From: Streptomyces justiciae
GTDB lineage: Bacteria > Actinomycetota > Actinomycetes > Streptomycetales > Streptomycetaceae
Reading direction: 5' to 3'
DNA: 64,000 nucleotides
Assembly (NCBI RefSeq): GCF_015163075.1
Contig: NZ_JADDXU010000022.1
Span: 62,001-126,000, forward strand
Shown: piece by piece, positions 27,812 through 37,888 of the stretch
How the letters are laid out: each line of letters begins with the position of its first letter
Numbering within the stretch: position 1 is the stretch's first letter
Position numbers and translations under genes: made by a program
Notes under the pieces: model-generated
What the model was told of the DNA's origin: nothing
The model's database searches: none
The model's input: only the letters and a program-made list of their open reading frames with translations

Positions 27812-28923
27812 CCCCGACGGCGCCACTCGGCGGCGAGCAGTTCGTACGAGCGCACCCGGTCCGCGTGGTCGTGGGTGATGGTGGTGATGAGCAACTCGTC
27901 GGCGTCCGTGGCCTCTTGGAGCTGTTCCAGACGGTCCGCGACCGTGGTGGGTGAGCCGACGAACTGGGTGTCCAGGCGGTCCTGGACCAGCTCCTGGTCC
28001 GCCTCCGTCCAGGGCAGAGCGCGTGCCTCGTCCGGGGTCGGGAACTCGATGGCGCCCTCCGCGGTGCGGATGCTGCGCACCCACGGGCCGTAGCCGGTGG
28101 CGAGCTCGCGCGCGGTGGCGTCGTCCTCGGCGACCACGACGTCGGCGGACACGCTGACGTACGGCTTGTCGAGGACGTCGGACGGCTCGAAGTAGGACCG
28201 GTAGCCGTCCACGGCCTCCAGTACCGTGGCCGGGCTGACGTGGTAGTTCGCGGCGAAGCGCAGGCCCCGCGCCCCGGCGACCTCGGCGCTGGTGCCGCCG
28301 CTGCTGCCGAGGATCCACACCTCTACGTCGGCGCCCTCGCCCGGCACGACATGCGCCTCGACTCCGTCAGGGGATCGGTAGGTGCCGGCCAGCAGGGCGA
28401 GGAGGTCGTCGATCTGCTCGGCGTACTCCTGCGACTCGGCACCGGGGAGCAGGAGCAGCTTGCGCTGGAGAGCGATGCGGGGCGAGCCGAGGAGGCGTTC
28501 GAAGGAGAAGCGGGGCGGTATGACGAGACCGTTGGGTGCCCGGTCGGGAGTCGGCGGCTCCGCGGTCGGGCGTCCCGGTGGGCGTCCGCCGGAGCGGCCG
28601 AGGCCCAGGTCGAGGCGGCCCGGGTGCAGGGCGTCGAGGAGGCCGAACTCCTCGACCGTGTTCAGCGCGGTGCGGTGACCGAGCTGTACGGCCCCGGAGC
28701 CGAGCCGGATCGTGGAGGTCGCGGCGGCCGTCAAGGCGAGGACGACCGCCGGGGACGTGCCCGCCACCCCGGGGTTGAGGTGGTGCTCGGCGAACCAGTA
28801 GCGGGCGTAGCCGAGTTGCTCGGCGCGCCGGGCCAGGTCGATGGAGTTGCGCAGGGCGTCGGCGGCCGTGGAGCCGCTGGAGATCGGGACCAGGTCGAGG
28901 ATGCCGAGGGGGATGTCAGGCAT
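27790..28923 (-). CDS. LLM class flavin-dependent monooxygenase (MsnO8/CmoO-like)
   Basis: A 377-residue luciferase-like monooxygenase. The start LGILDLVPISSGSTAADALRNSIDLARRAEQLGY and the WFAEHHLNPGVAGTSPAVVLA segment (about residues 42-62) match the MsnO8 or luciferase group-1 branch, which also contains Bacillus YtmO/CmoO. It uses reduced FMN and O2 and may cleave a C-S bond after S-oxidation. Last gene of the LLM operon, overlapping the previous gene by 8 bases. The exact substrate is unknown. Confidence 0.83.
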   Translation of the reverse strand: MPDIPLGILDLVPISSGSTAADALRNSIDLARRAEQLGYARYWFAEHHLNPGVAGTSPAVVLALTAAATSTIRLGSGAVQLGHRTALNTVEEFGLLDALHPGRLDLGLGRSGGRPPGRPTAEPPTPDRAPNGLVIPPRFSFERLLGSPRIALQRKLLLLPGAESQEYAEQIDDLLALLAGTYRSPDGVEAHVVPGEGADVEVWILGSSGGTSAEVAGARGLRFAANYHVSPATVLEAVDGYRSYFEPSDVLDKPYVSVSADVVVAEDDATARELATGYGPWVRSIRTAEGAIEFPTPDEARALPWTEADQELVQDRLDTQFVGSPTTVADRLEQLQEATDADELLITTITHDHADRVRSYELLAAEWRRRGHSFQSS

Positions 28924-29989
28924 GGACGGGCTCCTCCCGTACGGGTCCCCACGCGAACGGCGGGTCCGGGATGTCGCGCCGCAGCACCGGAGCGACCCGG
29001 GACTGGAACAGCTCCAGCGAGTCCCTGTGCTGAGCGTCCGTCAACCCACCGGCGTCGGCGTGCAGATGGAGGACCGTGTGCCCGAACTGCTCGTGGTAGC
29101 GGTGCACCTTGTCGATGATCTGCTCGGGGCTGCCGATCAGGGCGGAGCCACGGTCGACGAAGTCCTCCAGGGTCTCGAAGACGACGGGGAGGCCCGCCTT
29201 CTCGTAGAAGGCGAGGTTGGCCTCGAAGAGCGGCCGGTAGACGTCGAGCGCCTCCTGGGAGGTGCGGGTCACCAGGAGCCCGGCCGTCCCGGCGCCGACC
29301 GCGATGTCCGCGGGATCGTGGCCGTAGTGCTCCCACCGCTCGCGGTAGTGACGGATCAACTCGGCATAGGGCTCTATGGGGTTGGTGACGTTGGCCGAGA
29401 AGAGCGGGTCGCCGTAGCGGGCGGCCAGGTCGACCGACTCCTTGCTGGTGGCGCTGCCGTGCCAGACCCGGATCGGCCGCTGGTACGGGCGTGGCCACAC
29501 CTCGGCGTCCTTCAGCGGGGGTCGGAAGCGGGTGTCGGCGGTGGTCTTGTCCTGCCGCCAGAGCTTCCGGAAGACCTCGTAGCTCTCGGCGTTCCGGTCC
29601 CACTGGTCCTCGGGGGTGACGTGGAACAGCTCGCGCTGGGCAGTTCCGTTGCCCTTGCCGATGATCAGGTCGAGTCGGCCCTCCGCGAGGTGGTCGAGGG
29701 TGGCGTAGTCCTCGTAGGCGCGGACCGGGTCGAGCAGGCTGAGGGTGGTGACCGCGGTGAACAGGCGGATGCGGCGGGTCAGAGCGGCGATGTGGCTGAG
29801 GACGACGGTCGGCGAGGAGGAGAGGAACGGCCGCTCGTGCCGCTCCCCCACGCCGAAGCCGTCGAAGCCCAACTCCTCGGCCAGCACGGCGTTGTCGAGC
29901 ACCTCACGGAACCGCTCGTGCGTCGACTTCAGCACCCCGGTGACCGGGTCCGGGCGGTGCACGATCAGGGTGATCGCGAGGAACTTCAC
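28916..29989 (-). CDS. LLM class flavin-dependent monooxygenase
   Basis: A 357-residue luciferase-like protein (KFLAITLIVHRPDPVTGV start, FGVGERHERPFLSSSPTVVLSHIAALT near 48-74, and VWHGSATSKESVDLAARYGDPLFSANV near 174-200), i.e. the group that holds bacterial luciferase-like TIM-barrel monooxygenases. GTG start at 29989 overlaps the preceding gene by 4 bases (GTGA). It belongs to the four-LLM operon 32587 to 27790 and likely oxidises a sulfur-containing substrate with reduced flavin. Confidence 0.83.
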   Translation of the reverse strand: MKFLAITLIVHRPDPVTGVLKSTHERFREVLDNAVLAEELGFDGFGVGERHERPFLSSSPTVVLSHIAALTRRIRLFTAVTTLSLLDPVRAYEDYATLDHLAEGRLDLIIGKGNGTAQRELFHVTPEDQWDRNAESYEVFRKLWRQDKTTADTRFRPPLKDAEVWPRPYQRPIRVWHGSATSKESVDLAARYGDPLFSANVTNPIEPYAELIRHYRERWEHYGHDPADIAVGAGTAGLLVTRTSQEALDVYRPLFEANLAFYEKAGLPVVFETLEDFVDRGSALIGSPEQIIDKVHRYHEQFGHTVLHLHADAGGLTDAQHRDSLELFQSRVAPVLRRDIPDPPFAWGPVREEPVHA

Positions 29990-31359
29990 GACGCGGCCCG
30001 CTCGCCGCGCACGTCGTCCGGGTGAGCGAGGCCCAGGTGGTCGCGCAGGGTCGTGCCCTCGTACTCGGTGCGGAAGACGCCCTGTTCCTGGAGGAGCGGG
30101 ACGACTTTGTCGGCGAAGGCGTCGAGGCCGGTCGGGGTGATGTGCGGGACGAGGATGAAGCCGTCGCTCGCGTCGGCCTGGACGTAGTCGTTGATGGTCC
30201 TCGCGACGGTCTCCGGGGAGCCGACGAAGGTCTGCCGGTTGCCGGTGTTGATGACCAGGTCACGGATGGACCAGTTGTTGGCGGCGGCCAGTTCACGCCA
30301 TTCGCGGGCGATGGCGAGCGGGTCGCGGTACATGCGGACCTGGGCGCGGCCCTTCGAGATGTGGTTCTCGCTGACATCCGGGTCGATGTCCGGCAGCGGG
30401 CCCTCCGGGTCGTACGAGGAGAGGTCCCGGTTCCAGACGAACTCCAGGTGCTTGAGGGCGGTGGCCCCGCTGACCTGCTGGCGGCGCACCTCCCTCGCCA
30501 GTTCCTCGGCCTCGGCGTCGGTGTCGCCGAGCGCGAAGGTGGCGGCGGGCAGGATCAGCAGGTCGCGGTGGCCTCGGCCGTACTTCGCCAGGCGGTTCTT
30601 GACGTCCGTGTAGAAGGCCTGGCCCTCCTTGAGGGCGGCGTACCGGCTGAAGATGGCGTCGGCGGACGAGGCGGCGAACTCGCGGCCCTCCTCGGAGTCT
30701 CCCGCCTGGAAGATCACCGGGCGTCCCTGCGGGGAGCGGGGGACGTTGAACTGGCCGTGGATGTCGAAGTGTTGGCCGGTGTGGACGAAGGCGCCGGCCT
30801 TCGCGTCGCGCAGGAAGACGCCGGTCTCCTGGTCGGCCAGGATCTCGTCGCCCTGCCAGGAGTCGAAGAGTTCGGTCGCCGTGGTGAGGAACTCCTTGGC
30901 GCGGGAGTACCGCTCGTCCTGCGGGAGGAAGCCGCCGCGGCGGAAGTTCTCGCCGGTGAAGGCGTCCCACGAGGTGACCACGTTCCAGGCGGAGCGGCCG
31001 CCGGAGAGGTGGTCGAGGCCGGCGAACTGGCGGGCCACCTCGTAGGGCTCGTTGAAGGTGGAGTTGATGGTGCCGGTCAGGCCGAGGTGTTCGGTGACGG
31101 CGGCGAGCGCGGAGAGGATCGTGAAGGTGTCGGGGCGGCCGACGACGTCCAAGTCGTATATCTTGCCGCCCTGTTCGCGGAGCCTGAGCCCTTCGGCGAG
31201 GAAGAGGAAGTCGAACTTGGCGCGTTCGGCGGTCCGCGCGAAGTGGGCGAAGGAGCTGAACTCGATGTGGCTGCCGGCCTCGGGGTCGCTCCACACGGTG
31301 GTGTTGTTGACGCCCGGGAAGTGGGCGGCCAGATGGATCTGCTTCAGCGGCTTGGTCAT
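29986..31359 (-). CDS. NtaA/SnaA/DszA-family FMN-dependent monooxygenase (CmoJ-like)
   Basis: A 457-residue member of the larger NtaA/DszA branch of luciferase-like monooxygenases, starting KQIHLAAHFPGVNNTTVWSDP and containing FARTAERAKFDFLFLAEGLRLRE (about residues 36-58) and SAWNVVTSWD near 130, typical of nitrilotriacetate and dibenzothiophene sulfone monooxygenases and of Bacillus CmoJ. Needs reduced FMN from a separate reductase, which is not encoded here. ATG at 31359 chosen because the family N-terminus begins there and an AGGAAGGA site lies upstream. The longer frame is a read-through. Confidence 0.85.
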   Translation of the reverse strand: MTKPLKQIHLAAHFPGVNNTTVWSDPEAGSHIEFSSFAHFARTAERAKFDFLFLAEGLRLREQGGKIYDLDVVGRPDTFTILSALAAVTEHLGLTGTINSTFNEPYEVARQFAGLDHLSGGRSAWNVVTSWDAFTGENFRRGGFLPQDERYSRAKEFLTTATELFDSWQGDEILADQETGVFLRDAKAGAFVHTGQHFDIHGQFNVPRSPQGRPVIFQAGDSEEGREFAASSADAIFSRYAALKEGQAFYTDVKNRLAKYGRGHRDLLILPAATFALGDTDAEAEELAREVRRQQVSGATALKHLEFVWNRDLSSYDPEGPLPDIDPDVSENHISKGRAQVRMYRDPLAIAREWRELAAANNWSIRDLVINTGNRQTFVGSPETVARTINDYVQADASDGFILVPHITPTGLDAFADKVVPLLQEQGVFRTEYEGTTLRDHLGLAHPDDVRGERAAS

Positions 31360-31381
31360 GGCTTGTGCGGTCCTTCCTGTC

Positions 31382-32587
31382 TCAGGCGGCGTAGCGGTTG
31401 GCGGGGCGGGCGAGGCCCAGCAGTCCGCGCAGGGTGTCGGCCTCGTAGGCCTGCCGGAAGGCGTCACGGCGCTGGAGTTCGGGGACCAGGCCACGGGTGA
31501 TCGCGGGGAGGTCGTGGCCGAGGACGGCGGGGCGGAGGCGGAAGCCGGTGAGTCCGGCCGACTGGAACTCCTGGAGCAGGTCGGCGAGTTGGGCGGGGGT
31601 TCCGGCGAAGATCCGCGCGTCGCTCTCGTACGGCTCCCTCGCCGCCTCGTCGAGGCGTTCCCGGCGGGCCGTGGCCGCCGCGGGGTCGTCGTCGAGGAAG
31701 ACCACCAAGTCGCCGAAGACATGCACGGGTTGGCCGGCGCGGCCCGCCCCCTCCCGCTCGGCGCGGCCCGCTGTCTCCTGTTCGGCGCGGATCTCCGCGA
31801 CGATCTGACGGGCGTGCTCGGCGTCGCGCGGGGTGACGTATCCGACGTCGGCCTGGCGGGCCACCAGCCGGTACGGGACGGTCTGGTGGGCGAGGGCCGT
31901 GACGAGGGGCTGGCCCTGCGGCGGGCGCGGGGTGATGGACGGGCCCTTGACGCTGAAGTGGCGGCCCTCGAAGTCGATGTAGTGGAGCTTGTCGCGGTCG
32001 ATGAAGCGGCCGGTGGCGGCGTCCCGGATCTCGGCGTCGTCCTCCCAGCTGTCCCAGAGCCGGCGGACCACCTCGACGTAGTCGGCGGCCTCGTCGAAGA
32101 GGTCGGTCACCACCGGGCTGTCGTAGGACTCGATGCGCGGGATCGTGCGGCGTCCGAAGTGGTCGGCCTCGTTGGGGCGGGCGCTGATCTGGACGCGGAC
32201 GCCGGCGCGGCCGGTGCTGACGTAGTCCAGCGTCGCGATGGCCTTGGAGAGGTGGAAGGGCTCGGTGTGCGTGACGACGGCGGTCGGGACCAGGCCGATG
32301 TGCCGGGTCAGCGGGGCGATGCGGGCGGCGAGGAGCACGGCGTCGAGGCGGCCGCGGACCTGGTCGGTGCGGTCGTCCGGGGCCAGGTGGTGGGAGGACT
32401 GGAGGCCGAGGCCGTCCTCGAAGGTGACGAAGTCGAGCAGTCCGCGCTCGGCCTCGGCGACCAGGTCGGCCCAGTGGGCGGCGGTGAACAGGTCCCGGGG
32501 ACGGGCGACCGGCTCACGCCAGGAGGCGGGGTGCCAGCCGGTGCCGTCGAGGGCGACGGCGAGATGCAGCGGGGAAGAAGGGGACAC
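31382..32587 (-). CDS. LLM class FMN-dependent monooxygenase (NtaA/DszA-like, first gene of operon)
   Basis: A 401-residue luciferase-like monooxygenase (SPLHLAVALDGTGWHPASWREP start; FVTFEDGLGLQ near 54; ARIAPLTRHIGLVPTAVVTHTEPFHLSKAIATLD near 92-125; TGRAGVRVQISARPNEADHFG near 128-148). It is the promoter-proximal gene of the four-LLM operon. GTG start at 32587. The 235-base gap upstream holds a leader-peptide ORF (32668-32781), which ties the operon to cysteine or sulfur supply. Substrate inferred to be organosulfur. Confidence 0.83.
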   Translation of the reverse strand: MSPSSPLHLAVALDGTGWHPASWREPVARPRDLFTAAHWADLVAEAERGLLDFVTFEDGLGLQSSHHLAPDDRTDQVRGRLDAVLLAARIAPLTRHIGLVPTAVVTHTEPFHLSKAIATLDYVSTGRAGVRVQISARPNEADHFGRRTIPRIESYDSPVVTDLFDEAADYVEVVRRLWDSWEDDAEIRDAATGRFIDRDKLHYIDFEGRHFSVKGPSITPRPPQGQPLVTALAHQTVPYRLVARQADVGYVTPRDAEHARQIVAEIRAEQETAGRAEREGAGRAGQPVHVFGDLVVFLDDDPAAATARRERLDEAAREPYESDARIFAGTPAQLADLLQEFQSAGLTGFRLRPAVLGHDLPAITRGLVPELQRRDAFRQAYEADTLRGLLGLARPANRYAA

Positions 32588-32667
32588 GAGGGGTGCCTTC
32601 CTGGAGATCCGTACGAGAACACCGGCCCAGGGCGTACGGCGCTCAGGGCACGGCGGCGGAGAGACGG

Positions 32668-32781
32668 TCAGGGGCGACAGAGAGAGCCGGCGACGCGCTG
32701 CAGATCGATGTGCGGCCGGGAGTGGAGGCGGATGCGGCGGCGGGGGTTCAGGGCACGGGGGCGGCGGACCGTGTGTCGCAC
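32668..32781 (-). CDS. Leader peptide of the sulfur/cysteine type (37 aa)
   Basis: GTG at 32781 has an ideal GGAGGT site 6 bases upstream. The 37-residue peptide is basic and ends RPHIDLQRVAGSLCRP, matching the HIDLxRVxSxLC motif of tiny actinobacterial leader ORFs found before sulfur-metabolism operons. The Cys codon near the end could cause ribosome stalling when Cys-tRNA is low, letting the downstream LLM operon (start 32587) be read. Too short to be found by length-based gene finding. The same motif recurs at 36575 and 37889. Confidence 0.8.
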   Translation of the reverse strand: MRHTVRRPRALNPRRRIRLHSRPHIDLQRVAGSLCRP

Positions 32782-32822
32782 GGGCCCACCTCCGGTCGCC
32801 GCAGAGCGCATCTCGTCGTGAG

Positions 32823-33542
32823 TCACAACGCCCCGCGGCGCGGATCTGTTCCTGGTGAGCGCACCTGGAGGATGGTCGAACGACGGCGGAGCGTGAAGCC
32901 GATCGACTCGTACAGCCGGACAGCGGACGCGTTGTTCGCGGCGGCGTGCAGGAACGGGGTCTCCCCGCGTTCCCTGATGCCCGCGGCGACCGCGCGGACC
33001 AGCCGGGTGCCGAGGCCGCGGCCGCGGTGGTCGGGGTCGGTGCAGACGGCGCTGATCTCGGTCCAGCCGGGCAGGTGGAGCCGTTCCCCGGCCAGGGCGA
33101 TGAGCTGGCCGCGGTGGCGGATGCCGAGGTAGGTGCCGAGGTGGACGGTGCGGGCGAGGTAGGGGCCGGGTCTGGTGCGGGCGACGAGGTCGAGGATGTC
33201 GGGGACGTCGTCCGGGCCCAGTCGTACGGCTTCGGGGGCGGGTTCGGCCCGCAGCCCGGTGTCGACGAGCTGGACGCCCTGGCCGCCGCCGACGACGTCC
33301 CACCCGTCGGGCACGGTCTCGACGCCCTTGACCTTGGCGGTGGTCCCCGGGCCGAGCAGCGCGTGCAGGTCGGCCCAGGCGGCCGGGTCCGCCGGGTCGG
33401 CGAGCGCGGCGAACGCGTACACGTCCGCCGGGTAGCGCGCCGCTCGGCCCACCCGTTCGGCGAACCCGGCGTGCGGGCCGTCGAGCGCGGCCCACACGGG
33501 GTTGTCCAACAGGCTTGTGCCCAGGGCGGTCTGGTGGACCAC
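32823..33542 (-). CDS. GNAT-family N-acetyltransferase (FR47-like)
   Basis: A 239-residue protein with a C-terminal GNAT domain: the acetyl-CoA loop is DPDHRGRGLGTRLVRAV near residues 165-180, followed by HAAANNASAVRLYESIGF. The first 100 residues are an unrelated helical extension. By position, 24 bases after the ABC-binding protein and within the organosulfur cluster, it may acetylate an S-alkylcysteine, the role of SnaA in Bacillus; this is inference. GTG start at 33542. Confidence 0.8.
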   Translation of the reverse strand: MVHQTALGTSLLDNPVWAALDGPHAGFAERVGRAARYPADVYAFAALADPADPAAWADLHALLGPGTTAKVKGVETVPDGWDVVGGGQGVQLVDTGLRAEPAPEAVRLGPDDVPDILDLVARTRPGPYLARTVHLGTYLGIRHRGQLIALAGERLHLPGWTEISAVCTDPDHRGRGLGTRLVRAVAAGIRERGETPFLHAAANNASAVRLYESIGFTLRRRSTILQVRSPGTDPRRGAL

Positions 33543-33566
33543 GATGGCCTTTCTCTCAGCGGGTGA

Positions 33567-34589
33567 TCAGGAGTTGGTGAGCGGCAGCCCGGGCGGGTTG
33601 ACCTCGGACTTGGCGACGGCCTCGCCGGAGAGGTTCCAGGCCTTGAGCCACTTCGCGTACTGCCCGTTGTCGATCAGGTGGTTGATCGCGGCGGCCAGCG
33701 GCTTGGCGAGGCCGCTGTCCTTCTTGGCGGTCGCGGCGATCAGGCCCTGGAGGGTCTCACCGGCGCCGGAGAACTGGCCCGCGATACGGGTCGCCTGGGG
33801 TGTCTTCGCGGTCTGCGTGGTGTGGTACGAGAGGTTCGGGCTGGGGCCGAAGTAGGCGTCGATCTTGCCGCTGTTGAGGGCCAGGTAGAGGCTGTTGGTC
33901 TCCTGGAAGTACTTGACCGTGAGCTTCTTGCCCTCCTTCGCCAGCTTGGCCTTCCACTCCAGGAGGATCTTCTCCTGGTTGGTGCCGTTGCCGACGGAGA
34001 CGGTCTTGCCGGCGAGGTTCTCGTAGTTGTTGTCGAAGTTCCAGGTGTTGTCCTTCTTCACCTCGAACGCGAGGTCGTCCTTGCGGTAGGAGGCGAACTC
34101 GTACTTCTGCTTGCGCTCCTCGGTGTCGGTGACGTTGGAGAAGGCGACGTCGACCTTGCCGCTGTCGAGGCCGATGAAGAGGTTCTCCCAAGTGGAGCGC
34201 TGCACCTCGGGCTTGAGGCCGAGGACGGCGGAGACCAGTCGGGCGAGGTCGATCTCGGAGCCGGTGAGCGTCTTCTGGTCGCTGCCGACGAAGCCGAGCG
34301 GCGGGGCCCCGGAGGGCAGGGTGCCGGAGCCGATGACCAGCTTGCCGCTCTTCTTGATGTCGGCGGGGAGCAGGGCACTGATGGACTTCACCTCGGAGAC
34401 CTTCAACTCGGTCTCGGTGGCCGCGCCGTTGGACAGCCGGCCCACGGTCACCGTGCCGGCGGCGTCGTCGGTCCGGGTGGCGGCGTCGCTGTCGCCCCCG
34501 CAGGCGGCGAGCCCGGTGGCGAGGGTGGCGACGGCGGTGGCCGCGGTGAGGCCTCGTATCAGGCTGCGTCGGGTGAGGTGCGTGCGCAT
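33567..34589 (-). CDS. Amino-acid-type ABC transporter substrate-binding lipoprotein
   Basis: A 340-residue lipoprotein with a twin-Arg-containing signal (MRTHLTRRSL...) and lipobox TGLAAC with Cys30. The mature part is a family 3 solute-binding protein (GFVGSDQKTLTGSEIDLARLVSAVLGL near 110-140; YEFASYRKDDLAFEVKKDN near 170). Binds an amino acid or cystine-like compound for the ATPase and permease encoded upstream. The leader peptide before the operon suggests a sulfur amino acid. Ends 24 bases before the GNAT gene. Confidence 0.88.
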   Translation of the reverse strand: MRTHLTRRSLIRGLTAATAVATLATGLAACGGDSDAATRTDDAAGTVTVGRLSNGAATETELKVSEVKSISALLPADIKKSGKLVIGSGTLPSGAPPLGFVGSDQKTLTGSEIDLARLVSAVLGLKPEVQRSTWENLFIGLDSGKVDVAFSNVTDTEERKQKYEFASYRKDDLAFEVKKDNTWNFDNNYENLAGKTVSVGNGTNQEKILLEWKAKLAKEGKKLTVKYFQETNSLYLALNSGKIDAYFGPSPNLSYHTTQTAKTPQATRIAGQFSGAGETLQGLIAATAKKDSGLAKPLAAAINHLIDNGQYAKWLKAWNLSGEAVAKSEVNPPGLPLTNS

Positions 34590-34639
34590 GGCTGTCCTTT
34601 GTCGGTTGTGATGGGAAAGCGGGGAAGGGAGAAGGAAGT

Positions 34640-35421
<782 letters not shown>

Positions 35422-35425
<4 letters not shown>

Positions 35426-36408
35426 ACGGCGGCCTCCCTGCGGACGCGGTCGCGCAGGTCGCTCACCGCGGTGCGCAGCTTCTGCAGCGGGGTCGGCGGC
35501 AGGGTGCGGGTGGCGCCCCGGGCGAAGTACCGCTCGACGTAGAACTGGACGACGGAGACGACGGTGGTCAGGATCAGGTACCAGACGGTGACGACCAGGA
35601 GCAGCGGCACGATGTCGCCGGGGTAGGTGGCGCCCATCGTCTGGGCGGCGCCGAACAGGTCGAGCAGCGACACGTAGAACACCAGCGAGGTGGCCTTGAC
35701 CAGGTCGATGAGCTGGTTGACGTAGTTCGGCGTGATGGAGCGCAGGGCCTGCGGGAAGACGACCTTGCGGAACTGATAGCCCTTGGGCAGTCCGAGTGCG
35801 GCGGCCGCCTCGTGCTGGCCCTGGTCGACGGAGAGGATGCCGCCGCGGACCGCCTCGGCCGCGTACGCCGCCTGGTTGAGGCTCAGGCCGACGACGGCGA
35901 CCACGATGTCGGTGGCGAGCCGGGACTCGTCGAAGGTGAAGAACGCCGGCCCGAAGGGGACGCCCACGCTGAGCGTCTGGTAGAGGGCGCTGAAGTTGTA
36001 GAGGAAGAGCAGGATGACGATCAGCGGGATGGAGCGGAACGTCCAGATGTAGATCCAGCTGACCGCCCGCAGGACGGGGCTCTTCGAGAGCCTCGCCAGG
36101 GCGAGCAGGATGCCGCCGAGGAGGCCCAGCACCGCGCTGTAGGCGGTGACTTCGAGCGTGACGAGCAGTCCGTCGAGGATCGTCGGCCGCAGGAACCAGT
36201 AGCCGAACCGGTCCCACTGGTAGAAGGGGTTGGTCACCAGGCCGTGCACGAACTGGGCCGCGAGGACCAGGACGACGGCGGTGGCGATCCACCGGCCGGG
36301 GCGGCGCAGCGGAAGAACTCGCTGTGCGGCGAGGGGCTTTGACGGGGCGTCGGTGGCGGACGGCGGTGCCTCGGTGAGGGACACGGCGGCGCCTGGGGGT
36401 TCGCTCAT
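35422..36408 (-). CDS. Amino-acid-type ABC transporter permease
   Basis: A 328-residue permease with a cytoplasmic N-terminal extension of about 40 residues and five or six membrane segments. The EAA loop reads ALGLPKGYQFRKVVFPQALRSITPNYVNQLIDLVKATSL, the signature of HisMQ-type amino acid permeases. First gene of the ABC operon, followed with an ATGA overlap by the ATPase. The leader ORF at 36575-36724 lies 167 bases upstream. Likely imports cystine, S-alkylcysteine or a similar compound. Confidence 0.9.
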
Positions 36409-36574
36409 GGAGAGGCTCCGGCGGGAGTCGGATTCCCCGGGTACGGCGAACGAGGCGTGCTACGACCGTGAGGGGCGTGACACACGAGGACGCACGGGCA
36501 CCGGGGCTTGGCGGACAACGGCACACCGCGAGGGCGGTGTTCGTCTTCGGGGCGGGGCTGCGGAGGTGGAGAGG

Positions 36575-36724
36575 TCAGCCCCGACAGCGGGCGCGGCCCG
36601 GTGCGGTACACAGTGCGCTGTTCACGCGGAGCAGATCGACGGCCCGGTCGGCGACGAGCAGGTCCACGTACGGCAGTACGCAGCCGTGGGAGCGGCGCGG
36701 GGCCGTCCTGGGAGCTGCGTACAT
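36575..36724 (-). CDS. Putative second leader peptide (49 aa), upstream of ABC operon
   Basis: ATG at 36724 opens a 49-codon frame ending RAVDLLRVNSALCTAPGRARCRG. The VDLLRVNSALC core is nearly the consensus of the sulfur leader peptides; a shorter product could start at an in-frame GTG before VDLL. No strong Shine-Dalgarno is visible for either, so the start is uncertain. It lies in the 495-base gap before the ABC permease, in the right orientation and place for an attenuator. Three Cys codons are in the last third. Confidence 0.6.
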   Translation of the reverse strand: MYAAPRTAPRRSHGCVLPYVDLLVADRAVDLLRVNSALCTAPGRARCRG

Positions 36725-36903
36725 GTCCGTCACCGTGTTCTTCCGGCCCGTCGGGCCCTCGCGCTTACCGATATGTCGTCGGTCCGGTCGTCACCTGGGG
36801 CACCCCACCGCGGAGCGAGGGTTGCCGGTCAGCAAGCCAGGGCTTTTCGCTGACACTCATGACCGTTCTGGGGCGTAAGTTAAGACACGCGCCCGAACGG
36901 ATG

Positions 36904-37770
36904 TCAACGCCGTTCCACCACGTGGGCGGTGTGCGCGGCCCAGTCCAGGATCTGTACGGCCGACCCGGCGGCCTCCAGGCCACGACAGCGGGCGTGGTGG
37001 CGGCGGGCGATGCCGTCGAGGTCCAGGTGGGTGCCGAAGGCGGGGTGGGCGGCCAACCGGCGGGCGTACGCCCACAGTTCGGGATGGCCGGCGATCCGCT
37101 GCACGGCGGAGGCATCCAGGTGATGACGGTGCACGGTGTCGAGCTGGACGAGCGTGACCCACAACTCGACGTCGGCTGCCGTGATCTGATCGCGGATCAG
37201 GTACTCGCGTCCGACGAGCCAGCGCTCCAGCGCGCCGAGGGTCTCCAGCAGCTTGTCGAGCGCGGCCGTGTCACCGCCGGCCGATCCGGCGAGCTGCGCG
37301 GCGCGCTCGATGCCGTCGGCACACAGCCGCTCCACGGCTTCGGTCTCCGACTCCGAGCCGCACGGGTACAGCGCCGCACGTCCGCCGCCGAAGTGCCGGG
37401 CCAGGTCGCGGGTGATATCCGGGGCGTGGGTGCTGACGATGCGGCCCGACCAGTCGTCGCTCAGGACCGGCCCGGCGGCCGCCCCGGTGTAGCGGTGCGC
37501 GCTCGCCTCGTACAGCGGGCGCAGCGCGGAGTGTCCACCGTCGGGACAGTCGGGGACGGCGTCCAGGAAGGTCACGGGACAGGCCTCGGCGAGGCCGAGC
37601 AGGCTGTGCACGACGGCGATGCGCAGGCCGTCGGGACATGACGTCGACAGATGGAGCCGGTAGCGGCGCGGCACGGCGTAGTGCCCGCTGCGCGCGTCCC
37701 GGCCGATCCGGCCCCGGAACGCGGGGGCGGGCTGCGTGGTCGGGACGGGGGCGAGCGGTGTGACGGACAT
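36904..37770 (-). CDS. Glutathione S-transferase C-terminal-domain protein (Xi-class/glutathionyl-hydroquinone reductase-like)
   Basis: A 288-residue protein resembling the Xi-class thiol-transferases. The active-site motif, usually CPWAHR, appears as SCPDGLRIAVVHSLLGL (Cys-Pro kept, near residue 50), and the C-terminal GST helices include ALERWLVGREYLIRDQITAADVELWVTL (about 185-212). In actinobacteria such enzymes use mycothiol rather than glutathione. With its own leader peptide 118 bases upstream, it fits a thiol or disulfide role in the sulfur cluster. Reductase versus transferase cannot be decided. Confidence 0.75.
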   Translation of the reverse strand: MSVTPLAPVPTTQPAPAFRGRIGRDARSGHYAVPRRYRLHLSTSCPDGLRIAVVHSLLGLAEACPVTFLDAVPDCPDGGHSALRPLYEASAHRYTGAAAGPVLSDDWSGRIVSTHAPDITRDLARHFGGGRAALYPCGSESETEAVERLCADGIERAAQLAGSAGGDTAALDKLLETLGALERWLVGREYLIRDQITAADVELWVTLVQLDTVHRHHLDASAVQRIAGHPELWAYARRLAAHPAFGTHLDLDGIARRHHARCRGLEAAGSAVQILDWAAHTAHVVERR

Positions 37771-37888
37771 GGGTCTCCCCGGGGGTGGGCGCGCGGACGT
37801 ACGCGCGGCGGAAGCAACGTCGGGCCAGAAGGAGGGGGCGTGCCGGTGCCCGGAGGCACGGCGGACGCGACAGGGAACGGCGACCGGG

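Noticed and set aside
30022..31500. A 492-codon rightward frame opposite the CmoJ-like monooxygenase.
   Set aside because: It lacks any domain, and the luciferase-like protein on the other strand has conserved motifs.
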